From: Anthostomella pinea
Lineage: Eukaryota; Ascomycota; Sordariomycetes; Xylariales; Xylariaceae
Direction: 5' to 3'
NCBI GenBank assembly: GCA_963556695.1
Contig: CAUWAG010000018.1
Coordinates: 1,054,001 to 1,118,000 of the forward strand
Length of the DNA: 64,000 nt
The position numbers and the translations under genes are program-made. The stretch's first letter is position 1. Every line of letters starts with the position of its first letter. A model generated the notes under the pieces. The model searched no databases. It was given only the letters and a program-made list of their open reading frames with translations, and was not told the origin of the DNA. Positions 31,712 to 43,409 of the stretch are shown piece after piece.

Positions 31712-34666
31712 TCACCTCTGACCTTCAAGGCTTCCACTTCTCCGCCTACCTGTGCCTGCAATAGCACCACTGCTCCGGTCTTGGAGTCTCCACACCCACT
31801 CAGCGATGCTTTCGTAGCAGAGTACATACTGCCGCAAGCTCTGGACCATGCTGAGCCGTTGTTTCCTGAAATCCTCGACGGTAGACTCGATCAAGTCGAG
31901 GTTGTTATCGCCGACCCAGCTAGCCTCCATGCTCCCTATGCCACCTGACGCATAGTGTCTGGCCTTTTTACGCCCGTCTGCATCGCAGGTTTGCGACGCT
32001 GTCCGGGGTGATAAAGGGCCATCGTCCATACTAACATCCCCTTCGCCATCGACTCTTGTCGGAGATCCCGGCGATGCGAGGCGCTGCCTCTTGAGCATAT
32101 CTATTACGCTGTCAACAGTACAGAATGTTCCAGTTCGGCCGCAGCCGGCTGAGCAGTGGACAAGCATTGGTCTGGCCTTTGCGTCAGACTCCGGTTCGTC
32201 GTACCAGCTCATGGTTGCAGGGTGCTGCGCGGAGACTGCCGCAGTTACAGTGCTCGACTCTACAGGAAGTGCCGATCTTTGCATCACATTGGCTAACTCG
32301 ACAAGGGCCAGTAGGTGTGAAGGTTGTGCCGGAGTGCCAAAATCGGGCCATGATGGGTAATGAAGGTGAGTGATCTCGCGGATAGGAGCGAATGGATGAG
32401 CCGTATGGGAAAGCGCGAATTTTCGAACGATGACATAGGGCACCTCGGAAGTCGGCTGCGCCGGCTGCGCAGGCGGAGCAGCCGAATCGAGTGTGGTTGT
32501 CGTGTTGGCACGCCGTCGACCAGAGTCCGAAGCGCCTGACGCCGACGACGCTGAGGAACTCGAGCGGTTCTTGTCTATGTCCAGGGATATCTTTTTCTCC
32601 GATAGTGGCCTCAGCCTGAATGCCCCAAATTCCCTACCACGCCAGTAAGGGTGACATTTGAGCTGCCCACCCTCTTGCTCTGCTGTCAGCATGGCGACGA
32701 CACGCACATCCTGGTCCCATACGACCGACCAAAAGTCCTGAACACACAAGGTTAGCATCCACGGCTCGACTCGAAAGAGAACTGAATGAATGATGGAACT
32801 TACCTCGAATGTAGCAGGCAGAGGACCTTGGGCAGCAATGTAACGCTTGTGGCTCCGCGATGCCTGTATGTGACTGGCATTGATGTAGTCGCAAGTGCCG
32901 TCAGCCCGATGGGCCAAACGCACACGAGCGTGCTCAAAAGGAAGTATGTCCTTGTATCGATTCTTGACTCCCTTCTCAACTCCGGATAGTTGAACTTTCC
33001 CAGGGCCGGAAGCTGAGGGGGTAGATGCATTGAAAGCAGCATACGCAGCCCGCATACGGGACTGCTCGCTGCGCTCAATTTTGAGAAACCGTTCTGATAC
33101 TTTCTTGCCATGATCGGATGGGTTCGCCGCGTCGCGAAGCCACCGAGGCATAGTGTCCAAATCGGCATTTGGGGGGACAGCGATGTCCATCTGTCCAACA
33201 CCATCCGCCAAATCCATATTTTGTCGAATATTACTGAAGAATGGGTTGGCACCACTGGAGGCAGTGGGGAGCATCACGCCGCCAATCACGGGCGCAAAAC
33301 TCGGCCGGCCACCACCTGCTGAAGTGACAGACGTACCGCCTCTTTCCGCCGCATGTTGATGGTCAACGAACGCCGGGTAAGCGGCTGCGAAGGCATGGAA
33401 GCCTCCTTTGAGTAAGTATGAGCTGCCGGAAAATCCTTCGTTCGTGAACTTCTTCAACATGTTCATCGCAGCGACGGCATCGCGCTGCTCAGACGAAGAA
33501 GCATCGTACACAATCAGATGCTTGACGGTCGACCATTGCGCGAATTTCTCTTGATCCTCCTCGATTTGAAGCGTTTTCTGGAGTTTTTCTAGATTGAAAG
33601 TCGCCCGCTTCAATAGTGTGGTAGGAATGCAGAGATTCAGAGCGCCCCGGATGCGCGACTGGGCATAGTGCGTAGAAACACGGACATCCAGCAACATGAA
33701 TTCGGATTCTGACGTGTTGTGAAGCATTTCCTTCAACTGGCTTGTGTGGATTAGACCCGGCTCGCCGTTGTCCATATTCGCTGGTAGTGTCTCAGACCGT
33801 GGCTTAGACGGCTGCCCAGACGACTCGACCTTGTTTTGGGGCAGTGACAGCCTCGGATGCCGATCTTCGACCCTGGATAGTGTTGTCCTACGAATAGACT
33901 CGAATGGGGACTCGGCGTGAGCGGGCGATTCGAATCGGGGCATGTTCAAAGACATGGGATTCAGGGACGCCTCCGAGTTCCGCTTGGAGTCGGACGAGAC
34001 GTAGGCCGAATCGTGCAGACTATCAGCATCGACGTCCATGCGACAACCGACGGCATCTCGGGCCTTGCTATTCGAGGACCTAGGTAACGACAGCTCTGAA
34101 GCGGCGTCGCTCTGGTTGGTAGGCCGCCGCTGCGGTATAGGCCTCAGAGCTGCAGAAGAGGGCGCAAAATGTGAACCGCCTAGACTAAAGGTGTTGGTCC
34201 GATTCGCGTCAGCCTGGCGTCGGAAAGCTTCAAATTCAGGATTCGCATTGAGGGGCATCTGCTTTGGTATGGCAGCACCAAACGACTTGACAGACGAGGT
34301 CGGCGGGCTCCAATTATCGAGTGGAGCGGCGGCCGAGTCGCGAAGATCGTCTTGACGTTCCATGCTGAGGCCAAAGTAATTGGGACTCGGACTACGAGTC
34401 TCCATCGCCGCAGCCGCGGGCATGCCGGGTGAAAGTTTCGCGCTGGGAGGGTAGGGCTGGCCGACGGAATGGGGCATACGCGGAGAGGCCATGGGAGTTG
34501 TGGACATATTGGCGCGGAGGGATTGAAGGTTCCCCTGGGAGGGCCGAGAGCTGTGGGAGTGCGAGGAGCCCAAGGCCGGTCTCGAGGAAGTCTTCATTGT
34601 GTAATGTTGAAGCTGGGCAGCGGCAGCGGCAGCGCGGTCGTTGTTTCTCGTCGCGTCGGGGGCCAT
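31712..34666 (-). CDS. rhodanese-PTP: dual rhodanese/tyrosine phosphatase protein
   Basis: ATG 34666 to stop 31712. A 66-base intron with GTAAGT, a GCTAAC branch site and CAG (32738-32803) is in frame and stop-free, so the unspliced frame is also open (984 codons; 962 after splicing). Regions: a Ser/Pro-rich disordered N-terminus to about residue 300; a rhodanese-like domain (LIHTSQLKEMLHN, LLDVRVSTHYAQSRIRGALN) whose active-site loop reads YDASSSEQ, without the catalytic Cys; and a PTP domain beginning near NRYKDILPFEHARVRL with DYINASHIQAS, WPDFGTP and the P-loop HCSAGCGRTGTFC (about residue 835 unspliced). Fungal proteins of this layout (fission yeast Pyp1/2-like, yeast Ptp2/3-like) dephosphorylate stress MAP kinases. 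No defect seen. Confidence 0.88.
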   Translation of the reverse strand: MAPDATRNNDRAAAAAAQLQHYTMKTSSRPALGSSHSHSSRPSQGNLQSLRANMSTTPMASPRMPHSVGQPYPPSAKLSPGMPAAAAMETRSPSPNYFGLSMERQDDLRDSAAAPLDNWSPPTSSVKSFGAAIPKQMPLNANPEFEAFRRQADANRTNTFSLGGSHFAPSSAALRPIPQRRPTNQSDAASELSLPRSSNSKARDAVGCRMDVDADSLHDSAYVSSDSKRNSEASLNPMSLNMPRFESPAHAESPFESIRRTTLSRVEDRHPRLSLPQNKVESSGQPSKPRSETLPANMDNGEPGLIHTSQLKEMLHNTSESEFMLLDVRVSTHYAQSRIRGALNLCIPTTLLKRATFNLEKLQKTLQIEEDQEKFAQWSTVKHLIVYDASSSEQRDAVAAMNMLKKFTNEGFSGSSYLLKGGFHAFAAAYPAFVDHQHAAERGGTSVTSAGGGRPSFAPVIGGVMLPTASSGANPFFSNIRQNMDLADGVGQMDIAVPPNADLDTMPRWLRDAANPSDHGKKVSERFLKIERSEQSRMRAAYAAFNASTPSASGPGKVQLSGVEKGVKNRYKDILPFEHARVRLAHRADGTCDYINASHIQASRSHKRYIAAQGPLPATFEVSSIIHSVLFRVEPWMLTLCVQDFWSVVWDQDVRVVAMLTAEQEGGQLKCHPYWRGREFGAFRLRPLSEKKISLDIDKNRSSSSASSASGASDSGRRRANTTTTLDSAAPPAQPAQPTSEVPYVIVRKFALSHTAHPFAPIREITHLHYPSWPDFGTPAQPSHLLALVELANVMQRSALPVESSTVTAAVSAQHPATMSWYDEPESDAKARPMLVHCSAGCGRTGTFCTVDSVIDMLKRQRLASPGSPTRVDGEGDVSMDDGPLSPRTASQTCDADGRKKARHYASGGIGSMEASWVGDNNLDLIESTVEDFRKQRLSMVQSLRQYVLCYESIAEWVWRLQDRSSGAIAGTGRRRSGSLEGQR

Positions 34667-37600
34667 TTTCTCATGGATGACGTCGGTGATCGATTTTCAA
34701 TTTCTTTCTTCGGGCGGTCGTCACGAAGTCTGGTTATCCCAATCTCTTTCCCCGGGTCAGATAGTACTATGCTCCTTGTGAGATCCACATGGCAATCGGA
34801 ATGGAATGTCGTGACGGTTCGTGGTATCAGAGTGGTGGTCAAGGCTATGTACGGAATTGATAAGATGTCAATCTCAGCCTGAGCACGACCGGGACTAACA
34901 AATCAGGGCTGACAGCGGAGTCTCAACAACGAGGATGCGATGATGGGGCGGGTTGTCACGATAACCTGGATCTAGGAAGATAGGAGGAGGAACCGGCTGG
35001 GTGTGAGGAATGGACTATTGGAATAGGCCTGGGAGTCTGGGAGGAACCGAGCTCAGCTCTTTTGGTAAGGTATGATGAAAGCATGAAAAGAGGGGGAAAT
35101 AGGGAAAGGGTCCTGTTCAGCCGTCACTCTGTCACTGCGCCGCTCTAGGTCGAGTCTGTACGTAGGTACCCTCTCTTTTCGGGGTTCAAGGCACACACTA
35201 GGCACTCTGGCAGTGTCTGGTGTGGCGCGAAGAAGGTAGTGTGGAATGTCTGAGTGCTTCTAGACCGCTAGCGATCTATGATCTCTGCTATTATTACTGT
35301 AATAATGCACCAACTGCCAAGGGCAGAAGAAGTCCAGAGCGATTAGCAGAATTGGTGTGGCACGGGTGGGTTGCGCGTTGGTTGCCCCGACGTCTTGATT
35401 TGCTGCTGGGAGCCTGGGAGAGCTTCGGGCCTGATACCTCTGGGCGCCCTAAATTCTAATAGGACAGAGAGAATCGCGTGAGGCAGTGATCTACACTAAC
35501 CAGTGTCTGATGCATGCGGCCTCGACGGCAAACGGGGGCCAGAAGGCGAGGGGCGGCGGCGACAAGACAGCGTGGAGGTGGAGTGCAAGGTGCTGCCAGG
35601 TTGCATGTAGTCGCAGACCGACGGCACTGCTGCTTTTGATAGTATGTGGTTCAACTTGAGCTGGCAAGCTGGATGAGAGATGAGACAAACTGACTGCTCG
35701 GTGAGTCGTGACTGCATCGAGTCGATATGAGTAAGATGATGATTCAGGGCGGCGATGACGAAATGCGATTGGGGAGGGGGGACCCCTTATGAGATCGATC
35801 AGCGCCAAAATCCAGGACTCGGCCAACTCTGTCATGGTGCATGGGTGTACCGAGGGGGCACGTGGGAGGCCGTGGGAGGCTGTTCAGCGTTTGACCAGTA
35901 CGCCACAACACACACAAAGCTTGGTGCTACACGAAGTACTCACTAGCAGCTGCACGGAGGGAATTCGGCACATTGAGGCTGGGAGAGTACTTGTACCCGG
36001 TGCAGAGGTTCATCCCATCGCTTGCGGTTGGCAAGGTTAGCGGCTGGAAATAGTCACGACCAACTACAAGTTCAGGCCGAGTGAGGCGAGCCAGATCTCA
36101 GCTGATTCGTATTCTGGCCTGCGTTCAAGTCATCTGTCTCGAATGACTGACTGGAACTCCGAAGCAAGACAGGGCAAGTTGCGAGAAGGAAGAAGACACG
36201 CTCACGTGCTGCAGCTCGTGTCTGGTTTCGGTAGACGGTACGTACCAGACCTGCTGTGGCGCATCACCAAACCCCACGTCATACACATTGGCCACCCCCG
36301 GGCCGTGGACCTACCGAAATATTCATCGAATTAAATCCGGTAGTTTCCGGAGCTGGCGAGGCTTCCCATTAATTCAGGGGTCCACCACACTTTTCAACCT
36401 CTTACATGGGCCATATCATGGACCCGGAGACCGAGACCCCTTTCCCCTCACTGATAATTGCCGATGGACAGGCACTACGGGCTCAGCGATTTCATTACCA
36501 ACAAATATGGACGGCCAAGAAAATATGCCTGAAGACTTCGCCAATGCCGTTCTATCGTCGCAGAAAATGCCGCACCGCATGACATATGTTGCTTGGAAAC
36601 GCGATTCGATTTCCTACCATACAGTGGAAGTATCCTCTCAGATCATCAAACCGCCTCCGGGTGCCCTCGTACAAAGGAGAAGACTGGGCCTCGTAGCTTT
36701 TCATCACACAGAATCAGTATCGTGTCGTCGAGCCGCCGATGGATCTTCTATCTGGTCACCCACTGCTCTCGCGACCCTCTCGACACTCAACGCCTCAGGG
36801 CATCCGATAACATGATGTGTTCTTGTCCAAGTCACGGTTCATGCTCTGTAACATTCTCGCCGCGTGGAATATCAAGCCTGCCGACTTCCGCCGATTACCT
36901 ATTCGAGTTACCCCAAGGACGCCGGCCCACACGAGCTCTGCTGCTCAGGATTCGCCTCTCACAAGCACCATACTAGATGGTCATCTTCACTCAGCGGTGA
37001 ATGTCATCAAGGTTGTACTCGTCAATACCCAATTCTGTGTACTTTGAATCCTCGACTGTCACTTGAGGCAACCACCATGCCCTGGAATGCCTTCTCTCTT
37101 ATTCATTATCTTCTGAACGCAAACCGTTCTTCTCAGCTCCATCACAACTTTATGTCTTCATGCTGTGCGACCCCTCTGCCCCTCTAGAGCTGAGAGCTCG
37201 GTTGCGAAGCTGTCCACACTGCACCTGTGAGAACGTTTCGATCGTCCCGGAGCGGCCATGGAATGCAGATCATCTCATATTTGCCCCTTCTCTTGGGGGG
37301 CTGGACCGTGGAAATCCATGGATATTGGGGTTTCACCGTCTCACGGGGCAAATCCTGCGGCTGCGTTCTGCCTGCCTTTTCCAGTCCCGCCCGGCGGTGG
37401 TTCTGATTCGCGTTCTGGTTCGCGGTCTGGCCAAAGTTGGCTTGGGTAATTTGAATCCCCTATGTTTTAGGTACATATGTAGTGCCCGTTCCGAGCTGCC
37501 AGCGCCTCACTGCCACTATAACTGACGTGCAGACGTGATAGCCTCATTGGCCATCCTCCTGGATCATCAACCTAGTGGAGGGCAGGAGGGTTCGCTCCGG

Positions 37601-38950
37601 TCCGAGACTTCATTGAAGCGCTATGTGCTAATGTATTGAGCTATCGTCGCGAGCCTGCCGACCTGGAACTTCGAGACAGTACCTCCCGATATAGCGCTGT
37701 ATTGGGGGTCTAGACGGGGCGATGGCATCTGCTTCCTAGAACGTTGCTGTATTGCTACGTCGGGCGCTGATCAATCTCTTGACCCTCGGTTATGACTGAT
37801 CAGCAAGCCTATCTGACGCCAGACATGCCAGCATGCTGAGAATCGAGATGAGCACACGTGACACAAGCAACAGTTTAAACGGTGCTGCATAATGGAAGCA
37901 TCTAGGCCGGCGCCACAATCCATTCTAAGAACGCAATGCGACGGACCGTGTGTTGACGGCGGCTCCCCGAACGACTGACACCTCCAGCCTAATCCCGGCC
38001 GTTAGTGCCGCTCGATCATGGCGACCCTTTCAGCCCGAGCCTTTGTGTCCGTAGGTCGTTTGCGAAGGAGTGATCGCCCCGAAAAGGCTCCTTGCTGCCG
38101 AACGCATTCGCGAGATCAAAGTCCAGAGGAGTAGGGCGATCACGATAGGAAAGCGAAGCTCCGCACGTGAAGCTGCACCAGGCAGCACAGCAGCATCGAT
38201 CATACAAATCGATCATCCGAGTACTTGAGGCAACTCGGCCGCTCCTCTACCAGGGAAATCACCCCAGCCGCCGAGGCCGCTTCACGTGGTGGCGACTGGT
38301 CAACCTGCCTCGTCTGCCAATGCGCCTTGCTGCCTCAGATAGCCTCGCGACTGCTGCCAGACTGCCAGCGCTTTGGAGTGATGATCCTAGCCGGCCATGC
38401 TAAGCTCGTTGCCTCCAGCGCTCCGCACGCTGGGGTGTAACACGTCGTGCCTTTGGTCAACCCCATGCTGCCGGCGAACGACCACCGCGCTGAAGCTGAC
38501 CGAAGCACTATGTGAAGGGCGCTCTGATAAGGCGTGTCACTATCCTACGTCGGTGTTAGTGCTAGTATGCCATATGTCGCGACCATGTCGCGGCGTTGAC
38601 CACGCGGCACCCCGCCTGACACGGTTCTAGATACCGGGCTTGCGGCCCGAACTCAGGGCTCCGGCCGGCGCGTGGGGCCGGGTCTTGACCGGCAGCCGGG
38701 GTGTTTTTTCGGACCACTCGGTGGGCTGGCCTCTCCGCGGATAACTCTCCCGGCATTGCTCTCATGGTTGCTTAGGTATTCATGTCTCTGTTAGCTATAA
38801 CAACTACACTGCTAGTAGTAGGCTCCTCCGCGTCTGCTAGATCGCCTCCTCTTCCCCTCCCTTCTCCACAGTCTTCAGCGGCAACGCCGCCCAGGGATCA
38901 GGTGAACAGCGCGACGAGCAGCTAGCTGTCATGCATACTGCCTACTCCTA
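34667..38950. other. 4.3-kb gene-poor stretch
   Basis: The first part is the phosphatase gene's 5' side. Open frames near 36288-37050 on the plus strand (for example one with MTYVAWKRDSISYHTVEVS) look faintly coding but match no family known to me. The GC-rich segment near 38590-38760 shows no gene. No tRNA box pattern or repeat pair was noticed. Confidence 0.4.
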
Positions 38951-39136
38951 CTACTTCTTCTCTTGCTCCCTTCGTGCTTTACGTTCTTCGATATTCCTCT
39001 CGATTTGCAGGCGTCGCTCCTCACACTCCTTTTGATTTTCGCGTCTTTCAGAGTCATCATAGCTAGGCGGCGGCGCGGGGCCCTTCACTTTCTCCTGTAC
39101 GAACTGCCATACAGAATTGCTTGACTGGCCTGACAT
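38951..39136 (-). CDS. small charged protein, 61 aa, with PPxY-like motif
   Basis: A complete frame from ATG 39136 to TAG 38951. Residues 1-15 are MSGQSSNSVWQFVQE. Then comes KGPAPPPSYDDSER, where PPPSY matches the PPxY motif bound by WW domains. The rest is a strongly charged helix (QKECEERRLQIERNIEERKA) of coiled-coil character. No Cys or signal peptide. The length and composition look like a genuine short protein, but with no homologue in mind the call rests on sequence character alone. It is isolated: the nearest recognisable genes are more than 2 kb away on either side. Confidence 0.45.
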   Translation of the reverse strand: MSGQSSNSVWQFVQEKVKGPAPPPSYDDSERRENQKECEERRLQIERNIEERKARREQEKK

Positions 39137-39620
39137 GGTTGCGGTTGTGTGCTTGGGTGGAGTGGTGTGGAATAGTGTTGGCGGCGGGCACTGGAGGTTG
39201 GGTAGTTATCGTGGTTGCTTGCTAAATACTTCCGGAGACTCGGTTCCTGGTGTCTTGGGTGCTTGGGTTCTTGCGTAGGAGAACGTTATCGAGACTGGGC
39301 GTTCGGGATTTTATAGGCTTATAAGAAAAAAAAACCGTTACTTCAGCAAAATGAAGCCAGACTGCGTAATTGTTGCTGGTGAAACTATTGCTGAGGCCTC
39401 TGACGGCGTTGCTGCTGTCCAGTGAATCACCATTCGGGGTCCATTTCATAATAATTGAGGGGATTTGTGCCAAAATTACAGCTGCCGCCTGCTCCGTAGC
39501 CAGTAAGAAGATCGCGCCACATGTAGGATTGCTAGGTAGGCCAACTACCTGACATGCCCCCTGACATTGCCATGTTCATTTCTCAATTTCTGTCCGTAGG
39601 GCGGTACACTATCCCCTCGT
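39137..39620. other. no gene supported
   Basis: Spacer with one 83-codon open frame of no recognisable character. Confidence 0.35.
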
Positions 39621-40106
39621 TCATTTGACCAGCGACAGTACTGAGCGTGAAGCTCTGATCTTGCAAGCAAAGCGCGCCGGGACTTTCTGTGTGCACGCAG
39701 CCGTAAAGATAGCCAAACATCTGTGTTGTTCGTCTAGCTTTTGCCTCTCTGTAGTTATATTATCATTCACGGATCCGAGCCCAGTCATTCGACCTGCAGA
39801 GAACATCGAGAAATACCACGACGAAGCTAGTCCTATATACATAATCCAATCCAAACCGGCAAGAACGGTGGATCCTTCAGACACGTATAGCTTGAACACC
39901 GCTCACTGGGCGGCAGCTGAAGCAAGTCCGGAACCAATCAGCGCCACAACGGAGCACGCTCCGCCGACAGTAAAAACGCAGATTTCCCAGACAATTTTCC
40001 TCGCTGTGGTCATGCGAGCAACATGTACGAGTCCTATCAGCAGAAGGTCCCGAAGGCCGTTGGACGACCACAAGCCACGCAGGCCAAGAAGCCATTTTCT
40101 GTTCAA
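39621..40106 (-). pseudogene. possible membrane-protein remnant
   Basis: One minus-strand frame from about 40106 to 39621 is interrupted by a single TGA near 39903. Hydrophobic segments occur around DLLLIGLVHVARM, IVWEICVFTVGGACSVVALI and LDWIMYIGLASSWYFSMF, which could be two or three membrane spans. The stop overlaps a GTGAGC, so an intron (to a TATATAG near 39835) is an alternative, but it would change frame. Family not recognised. Confidence 0.25.
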
Positions 40107-41433
40107 CTCAACTGTGATGGGATCGCGTCTGCCGATGAGTTAGTAATCTATCTGGCTTAGAGCGTATACAGACTTCGGAGACGCACCTGGACCTCAACGG
40201 CAAGAACGTTCATTTCACGTTCCACTCGGAGCAGAACATCGACAAGGAGGTACCGTGATGTCCCACTTGAGGCGTACCGCTATGGGGTGCGGTTCCAGCG
40301 GTGTTGAGAGTGTTGTTTGGGGTGTTATGGTCACTGGAGCGCCGGCCAATTTTGGAACATCATTAGATGGTGCCGCGGATGAGACCAATGTATCGGCAGC
40401 CACGATCTCCTCTCTCTTCCTCACAGGTCCTTGACATGGCGCTTAACGCTCATATACACCCCAGTCAGTCACCTCTGGCTGGTCACCTTTCGTTGCCGGT
40501 CGAAGCGGCTAAGACCATGACTTTGAGGTGTAACGACTTGACTGCGCCCTAGTGACCACTCGCCTGGAGTGAAGGATAATCATGTGTAAGCTGTCCGGAG
40601 TGTTGTTTGAGTTTGTTTTTTCTCCAAAATGGATATCGGAAGGGTGGGTATTGGACATCTCCGAGCGAATGTTCCCCGTTACACTGACAGGGAGATTGGC
40701 AGTGTGTCGCTCACCGGTAATGCAAGGGACTTAATCCTGGGTGTGCAGGAAGTAGCGAGCATCATCGTCCGAGTCAAGATCGGGGGCCTGGCGCGCTGGT
40801 GTGAGGGTGACGATGATGACGGCGAGTTGCTTTACAAGATAGTAGGCGTGTCGGTGGCTGCTCATTCACCGCTCGGTACGCCAAGAAACAGGAGCAAACA
40901 TATACTGGCTTGCTTCCCATGTACTGGAATGTTGTCAGTTATGGTGTATGTCTTGCTATCTTCCTTGGGTCATCGGATGACCTGACAAACTGACGCCTGT
41001 GCGACCATCTACAGCGATGTCGGCATCAGAGAAGCGGGATGAGGTGTCCATACGTACCTACCTATGCTACGTACAGAGGCGTTTAGGAGCCCGTAGTGAA
41101 TAAAAACGTCTGGAATGTAAGTAGGGTAATACCACACCGCAATACACAAACGTACGACACAAGGGTCATCATTGAATGCTCCTTGCTGGCAAACATTCAT
41201 TTCAGAGCTTGGATGATCAAAAGAACTCCGCGATGCGTTCCCCTCATCTGAAATATGCTCACGTCATATGGACATCCTTCGCATGTCATAAGTTTACTAA
41301 AGCAGCACATCAGCTCCTACGAGTGCTGCTGAATTCTGGCACAGAACCATATACCCAGTCAGCGACGGCATCCAAATCCCTTCACCAATAACTTGACTCC
41401 GACCCCAGCGCAACTCTCAGCCAGTCAGCGACG
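40107..41433. other. intergenic, no gene recognised
   Basis: Short coding-like islands (HLDLNGKNVHFTFHSEQN near 40175-40230; an open frame 40629-40985) cannot be tied to a family and may be relics. Confidence 0.35.
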
Positions 41434-42162
41434 ATGCTTTTCCCCTTGGTCACATAGCTCCTATGCACAGGCCTAGCTCCTGCAGCAGCGGTATCCATCC
41501 CTCCATCCTCCCTCACGACCTCCCAAGTCTGACAAAACCTCAGTTCCCCAAGCTCCCGGCCGGCATCACCGTCCACCGCGACCTGCCCTCCAATTACACC
41601 TACGGAGACATCACCTGGAGCGGCTTCGCTGAAGTAGGCGCGGAGAAGCAATTCCAAGGAACCTGGCAGCAGGTGGAGGCCCAGATTCGGGTTCTCCAGC
41701 CCAACTTCAAGTTTGTGCTCGACCAGGCGAACCGCACCATCGAGGCCCGCGACAAGGAACCCCCGAGCGACGTGAACGGCCCCGTGAGTTCTCCCCAAAT
41801 TATGCCCCATGCGAGCACGTCAGAATACTGACATGTCATCAGGACCGCGAACATTTCTGTGAGCATGTCGGTGGCTTCGGCGAAATTAGTTATTTTATTG
41901 CCGAGAATCTACGTAACTACCTGCAAGCTCTGAGTTCCGACCTCATATGCAGGAACGGACCGGGAAGCCCCGGGAAGGGCAACTGCGGGCGGATCTCCTG
42001 CGCTTACGATTCGGCGATTTGGTGGTGCAACGACAACGACCACCCGGTCACGTTCAAGTGCAACCTCTTCGAGGAGTACGCGGCCCGCATCGTGGATGTA
42101 TGTCATTGGTTCAAGGGTGAAGGCATACATGTGAAGGTCCAGGAATTTGACCATGCTTTTGG
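41434..42162 (+). pseudogene. secreted cysteine-rich protein gene, broken by mutation and by a Tc1 insertion
   Basis: ATG 41434 opens a signal-peptide frame MLFPLVT, then TAG at 41455-41457 where Gln fits, then LLCTGLAPAAAVSIPP. The mature part is in another frame: KLPAGITVHRDLPSNYTYGD onward to 41783. A 59-base intron (41784-41842) has GTGAGT, an ACTGAC branch site and CAG. Exon 2 holds EHFCEHVGGFGE and the dense NCGRISCAYDSAIWWCND segment, then EEYAARIVD before a possible donor GTATGT at about 42094. Downstream sequence is cut by the Tc1 element at 42165. Several Cys and a signal peptide indicate a small secreted protein of the kind common in plant-associated fungi. Function unknown, and the gene is not expected to give a product. 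Confidence 0.55.
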
Positions 42163-42164
42163 TA

Positions 42165-42201
42165 CACTGACCCTCCAAAAGTCTCCGAGCATCCACCACG
42201 C
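42165..42201 (+). repeat. left inverted end of Tc1-type element
   Basis: Pairs imperfectly with 43410-43443; preceded by TA. Confidence 0.6.
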
Positions 42202-42341
42202 TAGTTTCAAAACGCGTCTATGCGCTCGCGACCCCCTTCCTTCTTCACCTTTTATTTACTCAACACCAAAAGGTTGGTACAATTCTGACCGCAAATCGCG
42301 GGCCAAACCAGGAATTTACTTCCAAAGCTCGTGCAGCTATT

Positions 42342-43364
42342 GTGGCTGCCAGGGCGGCAGGCGCAAGGCGCGACGATGTCACGAGCGCGTTCCATCTGGA
42401 TCGGCCTCAAACCGTGACCGACATTATCAACACTGCTAGAGAGCATAACACCACGGTCTGTCGACCTCGAGAGGGAGCCATAAGGAATCTAAATAAGCGC
42501 GAAGAAGCTCAGCTAGTTGAAATGGCACAAAAGTACCCCAGGGCCACCTACAGAGAGCTCAAGAAGGAGAGCAGGGTCCTCAGCTCCCATACCACTATCA
42601 AGCGCGTTCTTCGCGCTCATGGGCTTCGTAAATGGAAGGCAGCAAAGCGGATCGAGCTTACGGAAGATGACGCACGAGAGAGGCTCGCTTTTTGCAATAA
42701 ATACGACTCCCCGGAGGCTGTAGAGGAGCTGATGCGAACGCTCTTTTCAGACGAAGTCACGGTCCAGAATTCATCCGATAATCCGGACGATTGGGTCATT
42801 CGCCTCTCTTCTGAACGTTACAGGCAGGATCTCGTGAACCCTCGGAGCCATGGGAGACCCCGTATCTCCATTATGTGTTGGGCCTTGATCTGGTTACGCG
42901 GCGGAGAAGGTGGCCTAGGCAAAATCATCTTCTGCGAGCCCGATGAGGATGCTTCTCACGGAGGAGTATCTTCAGCTTCATATCAAGACGTCCTTAAGGA
43001 AGGGCTCCTTCCGTTCTATGAGGCTAGGGATCCTTTTATGCAAGATAACGCTCGTATCCATCGATTTGGAGGCACTCCAGAGTGGCTAGAGGAGCACGGC
43101 ATCTGGACGATCGACTGGCCTGCTCACAGCCCTGATTTGAACTCGATCGAGCACATTTGGGCACTTCTAAAGAAACAGATGCGGAGAATCGAGTCTGGTT
43201 TCGCTGATTTGAAGGCTAATATTGCCCACGAGGCATATGCCAGACAGTTAATCGAAAGGGCGTGGTCAGAGATCGATCCTGAGGATATACGCGTTCTCGT
43301 CGAATCTCTCGGCAACCGAATCGCCGCAGTGAAAAGGGCAGGTGGTTGGTACACACATTGTTGA
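42342..43364 (+). CDS. Tc1/mariner transposase, DD34E type, frame intact
   Basis: The frame is open from before 42200 to TGA 43362-43364; the coordinates start at a GTG because no in-frame ATG precedes the DNA-binding part. An N-terminal helix-turn-helix region (FTSKARAAIVAARAAGARR starts upstream of 42342) and a second one (REEAQLVEMAQKYPRATYRE) are followed by the catalytic core: FSDEVTVQ with the first Asp, MQDNARIH with the second, and 34 residues later the Glu in DLNSIEHIW, which gives DD34E. There are no internal stops or frameshifts, unlike every other transposon here. A missing start codon (or an unseen 5' exon) leaves activity uncertain. Confidence 0.85.
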   Translation: MAARAAGARRDDVTSAFHLDRPQTVTDIINTAREHNTTVCRPREGAIRNLNKREEAQLVEMAQKYPRATYRELKKESRVLSSHTTIKRVLRAHGLRKWKAAKRIELTEDDARERLAFCNKYDSPEAVEELMRTLFSDEVTVQNSSDNPDDWVIRLSSERYRQDLVNPRSHGRPRISIMCWALIWLRGGEGGLGKIIFCEPDEDASHGGVSSASYQDVLKEGLLPFYEARDPFMQDNARIHRFGGTPEWLEEHGIWTIDWPAHSPDLNSIEHIWALLKKQMRRIESGFADLKANIAHEAYARQLIERAWSEIDPEDIRVLVESLGNRIAAVKRAGGWYTHC

Positions 43365-43409
43365 ATGACTTATACAATACAGTTTTTTTCATATTATTAC
43401 AGTGAGAGA

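Noticed and set aside
35491..38630. Open frames in the 35-38.6 kb stretch as genes
   Set aside because: No signal peptide, domain, splice-consistent extension or coding-like motif could be tied to them.
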